In this document: in pieces, positions 61,217 to 64,000 of the stretch
Layout: every line of letters starts with the position of its first letter
How positions within the stretch are numbered: the first letter of the stretch is position 1
From: Nocardia puris
GTDB taxonomy: Bacteria > Actinomycetota > Actinomycetes > Mycobacteriales > Mycobacteriaceae
NCBI RefSeq assembly: GCF_003315035.1
Contig: NZ_QNRE01000003.1
Location: 62,001 to 126,000, forward strand
DNA: 64,000 nt
Direction: 5' to 3'
Translations under genes and position numbers: made by a program
The notes under the pieces: model-generated
The model's database searches: none
The model's input: the letters and a program-made list of their open reading frames with translations, nothing else
What the model was told of the DNA's origin: nothing

Positions 61217-61827
61217 CGGGGCTCCGTTTCTCGGATCTGCGGATCGGCGAGCATCCGCGCGAGCACGGCGAGCAGGTGCTCGCGATGCCGCGACAGCTCG
61301 AAATCTTTTCGCGCGGCGTAGGTTTCGTGCAGTCCGGTCAGAGCGCCCAGCATTGCCGCAGCCGTGAACTCCGCGTCCTCGACGTCGAATTCGCCCGCTT
61401 CCACACCTTGCGCTATGAGCGCGGCGAACACCGGGAGAAGCCGCGCGGCAACCGATTCCGTGACGCGGTGATGCACGTCGGCGAACCCGCCGGAATGCAG
61501 ATCCGCCGCGAGCTCCGCCCCGCTCGGCCGCGCCGCCAGCGCGTAGTTGTGGTCGACGTAGTCCACCAGCCGCCGCCTCGGCGAACGCGTTTCGTCACCC
61601 AGGATCGCCACGTACTCACCCAGCAACCGCTCGGCCAACGCCTCCACGCACGCCTCGAACACCTCGGCCTTGGACGCGAAGTGGTGATAGAAGCACCCCT
61701 TCGCCACCCCCATCCGCCCGATGATCGCCCCCACCGTCGTCCGCTCGAACCCCTCCTCCGCGAACAACCCCGTGGCCGTCTCCACGATCTCGGCCTTCCG
61801 CACCTCGGGTTTCTTCACCTGCCGCAC
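61213..61827 (-). CDS. TetR-family transcriptional regulator
   Basis: The 204-residue regulator has a classic N-terminal helix-turn-helix (EIVETATGLFAEEGFERTTVGAIIGRMGVAKGCFYHHFASK) and a TetR_C domain. GTG at 61827 (VRQVKKPEVRKAEIV) has TAACCT seven bases upstream and no ribosome-binding site, so a leaderless start is likely; GTG at 61818 is an alternative. A perfect palindrome lies 16 bases before the start, and the regulator probably represses itself and the downstream hydrolase. The frame extends to 61998 but passes through that operator. Confidence 0.88.
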   Translation of the reverse strand: MRQVKKPEVRKAEIVETATGLFAEEGFERTTVGAIIGRMGVAKGCFYHHFASKAEVFEACVEALAERLLGEYVAILGDETRSPRRRLVDYVDHNYALAARPSGAELAADLHSGGFADVHHRVTESVAARLLPVFAALIAQGVEAGEFDVEDAEFTAAAMLGALTGLHETYAARKDFELSRHREHLLAVLARMLADPQIRETEPR

Positions 61828-61842
61828 ACGGGCCAGGTTACC

Positions 61843-61857
61843 GACCGACCGTCGGTC
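61843..61857. promoter_or_regulatory. TetR operator palindrome
   Basis: GACCGAC-C-GTCGGTC is a perfect 15-bp palindrome just upstream of the tetR -10 hexamer (TAACCT, 61840-61835). It sits in the 57-base gap between tetR and the divergent ribbon-helix-helix gene, so both could be controlled. Confidence 0.7.
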
Positions 61858-61884
61858 TGTCGATCGCCTGATATTTCTGCACTT

Positions 61885-62160
61885 GTGCCCCTCGAACGCA
61901 CAACGGTCTACGCCGAGGCCGAGGACCTCGCCGTGATCAAGGATGCCGCCGCCCGGACCGATGTCAGCGAAGCCGAGATCATTCGGGACGCGATCCACTC
62001 GGCGGCCATGCGGGTGCGACGACGCAACGAGCCGCTGCGGCTACGCCGATTCGCCACCGGCGACCCGACGTTGGCGCATCGAGTGGACGAGATACTCGCA
62101 GAGAACGGCAGGGAGCAATGTCCCATTCCCGACGGTTCGAGCGAGGCCGGCGACGCATAG
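61885..62160 (+). CDS. Ribbon-helix-helix (CopG-like) protein
   Basis: The 91-residue protein begins VPLERTTVYAEAEDLAVIKDAAARTDVSEAEIIRDAIHSAAM, a ribbon-helix-helix pattern of one beta strand and two helices, followed by a basic stretch and an acidic tail. Such proteins are antitoxins or small repressors. No toxin gene (for example a PIN-domain gene) follows, so it appears to be solitary. GTG start is supported by the divergent layout and a TATTTC hexamer close upstream. Confidence 0.7.
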   Translation: MPLERTTVYAEAEDLAVIKDAAARTDVSEAEIIRDAIHSAAMRVRRRNEPLRLRRFATGDPTLAHRVDEILAENGREQCPIPDGSSEAGDA

Positions 62161-62401
62161 GCACCGCCGAAATGAGTGCTACATTTTGGAGGGTTCACGG
62201 TGCGCGGTTGCCTGCGAAAAGCGGGGCGCGGGACCGGAATTCGATAAATTTCCGGGTGGAAGGTTTGGGGGAATCCCCCTTCGGGGCGTGCACTGGGCGG
62301 GATTCGGGGCGAATCGGGCAATCCGCGAGCGTAATCGGGTCTAGGGTGACGACTGATTCATTGATTCGTCAACGGCATCGGAGCCAGAAGGCGAGGCAGT
62401 T

Positions 62402-62818
62402 GTGGACAAGGATTTCGGAACCCGGTTGACCCTGGCGTTCGAGATGTGGGAGCGACGGTACGGGCGTCCACTCTCCGATGAGATCGTGGCCGGGTGGCTC
62501 ACCGCCGTCGGCCATCGCGTCTCCGCCGACTACGTGCGCCGATTGCGCAAGGGCGAGATCACCGCCGTCCCCGCACCGACCAGATCGGCCCTGGCCCAGG
62601 TCTTCGGCGTGGACCCCGGCTATTTCGCCCACGTCCCCGTCCTGGCCCACTCCCACGACCAGGACGTCGTCGCCGATTTCGACAACCCCGCCCTGCGCCA
62701 CCTCGGCCGCGTCGTCACCGGCCTCTCCATGCGCACCCTCCTCTACCTCGAATCCGTAGCCGATACCCTCCGCCGAGCCGACGGCCTCCCACCCGCCAAC
62801 TGGACCGCCCAGATCTGA
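62402..62818 (+). CDS. XRE/EspR-like DNA-binding protein
   Basis: The 138-residue protein has an N-terminal helix-turn-helix (LSDEIVAGWLTAVGHRVSADYVRRLRKGEI, about 25-55) followed by the segment LAQVFGVDPGYFAHV and a C-terminal helical part. This order resembles EspR of mycobacteria, a dimeric nucleoid-associated regulator with an N-terminal HTH, although identity seems low. GTG start with GAAGGCGAGGC upstream. A hairpin lies between this gene and the convergent kinase. The 241 bases upstream (62161-62401) hold no clear gene. Confidence 0.75.
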   Translation: MDKDFGTRLTLAFEMWERRYGRPLSDEIVAGWLTAVGHRVSADYVRRLRKGEITAVPAPTRSALAQVFGVDPGYFAHVPVLAHSHDQDVVADFDNPALRHLGRVVTGLSMRTLLYLESVADTLRRADGLPPANWTAQI

Positions 62819-62832
62819 CCGATCCCGGTCAG

Positions 62833-62869
62833 CGAGGAAGGTGCCCTCCTTTCTGGGGCACCTTCCTCG
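62833..62869. terminator. Bidirectional hairpin between EspR-like gene and kinase gene
   Basis: A 14-bp perfect stem CGAGGAAGGTGCCC / GGGCACCTTCCTCG with a 9-base loop lies between two convergent stop codons (62818 and 62887). Confidence 0.8.
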
Positions 62870-62886
62870 TATCGGTGATCAGCTGG

Positions 62887-64000
62887 TCAGAGCTCGCTCA
62901 GCAAGGCCACGACCTCACGGGTGAGGGTGTCGTCCGGCCCCCGCAGGACACCGAGATCGTCTCGGAGGGTTTGCAGCATCTCGCGAGCGCCTTCCCGATC
63001 CCCGAGCCGGTGCTTGAGTTCGCCGATCTCGAAACGCAGATCCAGGGAGAGTTCGGTACCGTCCCCTCCTGCCGCCGACAAGTCGGCCACCACCTGCTCG
63101 AGCTCGGCCAGACCGCCGGGCACGTCGCCCAGCGCCATGCGCGACCGGGCCGCAGCCGCACGGCACGCCAGCGCCGCGGCGCTGAACCGTCCTTCGACGC
63201 GCCGGTAAGCCGCGGCCAGCGCATCGAACTCACGGACCGCTCGGCGGTCGGCTCCGGACAGCTGCCATGCCACCGCGACCTGCTTGCGCAAGCCGAGCAC
63301 ACCCGCATTGTCCGGCCCGTTCGATTCGGCGGCGCTGGCCAGCACACCCGCCAGGACGTCGGCAGCCTGATCGAAGCGGCCCTCTTCCATCAACTCCCAA
63401 TAGCGCTCGTCCGCGGCGGCGATGGCGGTGCTGAGGTGTTGCGCGGACAGCGGTGCCGTAGGCTCGGCCGGCGCCGGGCCGAATCGGGTGGGCTCGACCT
63501 GGTCGATCTCGAGTGGTGCGTTCGGACGCCGGAACACCCGGGTCGGGTCCGGATAGCCGGGCAAGTACAGCTCGGTGGGAGGGACCGGCGCGCCGGGCGC
63601 AGGCAGAAACGGCAGCAACCGTTCGTAGACGGTGTAGGCATCGGCGGGACGGTGACTCGGGTCCTTGCCGACGAGGTCGAGGACCAGGCGCTCGAATTCG
63701 GCGGGCACGTCGAAACCCAGTTCCCGCAACGGGATCGGTTCCTCCTCGACATGTCGCCGCTGGACCAGATACTCCGAAGCGGCGTCGAAAAGCGGGTTGC
63801 CGGTGATCATTTCATGCATGACGCACCCGAGCGCGTACAAGTCACTGAGCGGCGTACCCTGCTGACCGTGCACCCGCTCGGGTGCCATATACCGAAAGGT
63901 GCCGATCTGCTGCCCCGTTCGGGTGATCCGGGAGCGCTCGTCATCGAGGAGCGCGGCGATGCCGAAGTCGATGACCTTCACCGAACCGTCCCGGGTGATC
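62887..64000 (-). CDS. Serine/threonine protein kinase, C-terminal part (start beyond right edge)
   Basis: The visible 371 codons begin within the kinase domain: ITRDGSVKVIDFGIAAL contains the DFG motif, followed by GTFRYMAPERVHG (activation segment with P+1 loop APE), SDLYALGCVMHEMITG and the C-lobe Arg region KDPSHRPADAYTVYERL. The catalytic loop HRD and the Gly-rich loop lie outside the window. After a Pro-rich linker (about 120-175 of the visible part) there is a helical TPR-like region with no membrane helix (ERYWELMEEGRFDQAADVL, EFDALAAAYRRVEGRFS). It is probably a soluble regulatory kinase with a tetratricopeptide tail. Confidence 0.9.
   Translation of the reverse strand, partial: ITRDGSVKVIDFGIAALLDDERSRITRTGQQIGTFRYMAPERVHGQQGTPLSDLYALGCVMHEMITGNPLFDAASEYLVQRRHVEEEPIPLRELGFDVPAEFERLVLDLVGKDPSHRPADAYTVYERLLPFLPAPGAPVPPTELYLPGYPDPTRVFRRPNAPLEIDQVEPTRFGPAPAEPTAPLSAQHLSTAIAAADERYWELMEEGRFDQAADVLAGVLASAAESNGPDNAGVLGLRKQVAVAWQLSGADRRAVREFDALAAAYRRVEGRFSAAALACRAAAARSRMALGDVPGGLAELEQVVADLSAAGGDGTELSLDLRFEIGELKHRLGDREGAREMLQTLRDDLGVLRGPDDTLTREVVALLSEL

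Noticed and set aside
62118..62429. Plus-strand frame of about 100 codons between the ribbon-helix-helix and EspR-like genes
   Set aside because: Overlaps both neighbours in another frame, with no ribosome-binding site and no known pattern.

Overview
The window is GC-rich actinobacterial chromosome. Gene content and order point to Nocardia or a close mycolic-acid relative. From memory, positions of about 25-60 kb follow the Mycobacterium tuberculosis order Rv3205c-Rv3228: TIGR02569 protein, moeZ, DUF3152 protease, tetR, DUF3107, ferritin-like protein, rhlE, beta-propeller, phosphatase, GNAT, membrane protein, lipid kinase, whiB1, pdtaS, biotinyl protein, rshA, sigH, SRAP, aroA, rsgA. No rRNA, tRNA, CRISPR array, prophage or intact insertion sequence was seen.

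Layout. (1) 0-5 kb: the end of an acyl-CoA synthetase and an ABC exporter pair (FtsX-like permease plus ATPase), all on the minus strand. (2) 5-26 kb is a nitrate/nitrite block: narGHJI; a sirohydrochlorin-chelatase-like protein; the HemD/winged-helix regulator NnaR; nirD, nirB and narK. After these come a proline-type symporter, a CynX-like MFS protein, a GntR regulator and a second NarK-type transporter. Respiratory nitrate reductase makes nitrite; NirBD reduces it to ammonium using sirohaem, whose metal-insertion enzyme and NnaR are encoded beside it. (3) 25-47 kb is the conserved core described above, with a xanthine/uracil permease, a YceI protein, an alpha/beta hydrolase and endonuclease V inserted. 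(4) 47.5-55 kb is accessory: a YbaK-type deacylase, a small secreted protein, a 645-residue protein that strings together RNA-polymerase-like DNA-binding modules, and an apparently iron-regulated group (truncated adenylating enzyme, EntS-like MFS exporter, secreted hydrophobic protein) with two IdeR-like boxes. (5) 55-64 kb: SRAP protein, aldehyde dehydrogenase, aroA-rsgA, a yefM-yoeB toxin-antitoxin pair, a hydrolase-tetR operon, a ribbon-helix-helix protein, an EspR-like regulator and the end of a Ser/Thr kinase.

Regulatory and structural points: a three-copy noncoding repeat of about 135-150 bp, twice abutting the 3' end of a gene; an inverted repeat over the narG -35; a CRP-like site before whiB1; a SigH-type promoter before sigH; IdeR-like boxes; a TGTACA-type operator before yefM; a perfect TetR-type palindrome; two probable CTG start codons (rhlE, rsgA); several starts with a -10-like hexamer 6-7 bases upstream, as in leaderless genes; and a 24-residue ribosomal protein gene (bL37) that is easy to miss. 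Many long frames antisense to GC-rich genes are not real genes.
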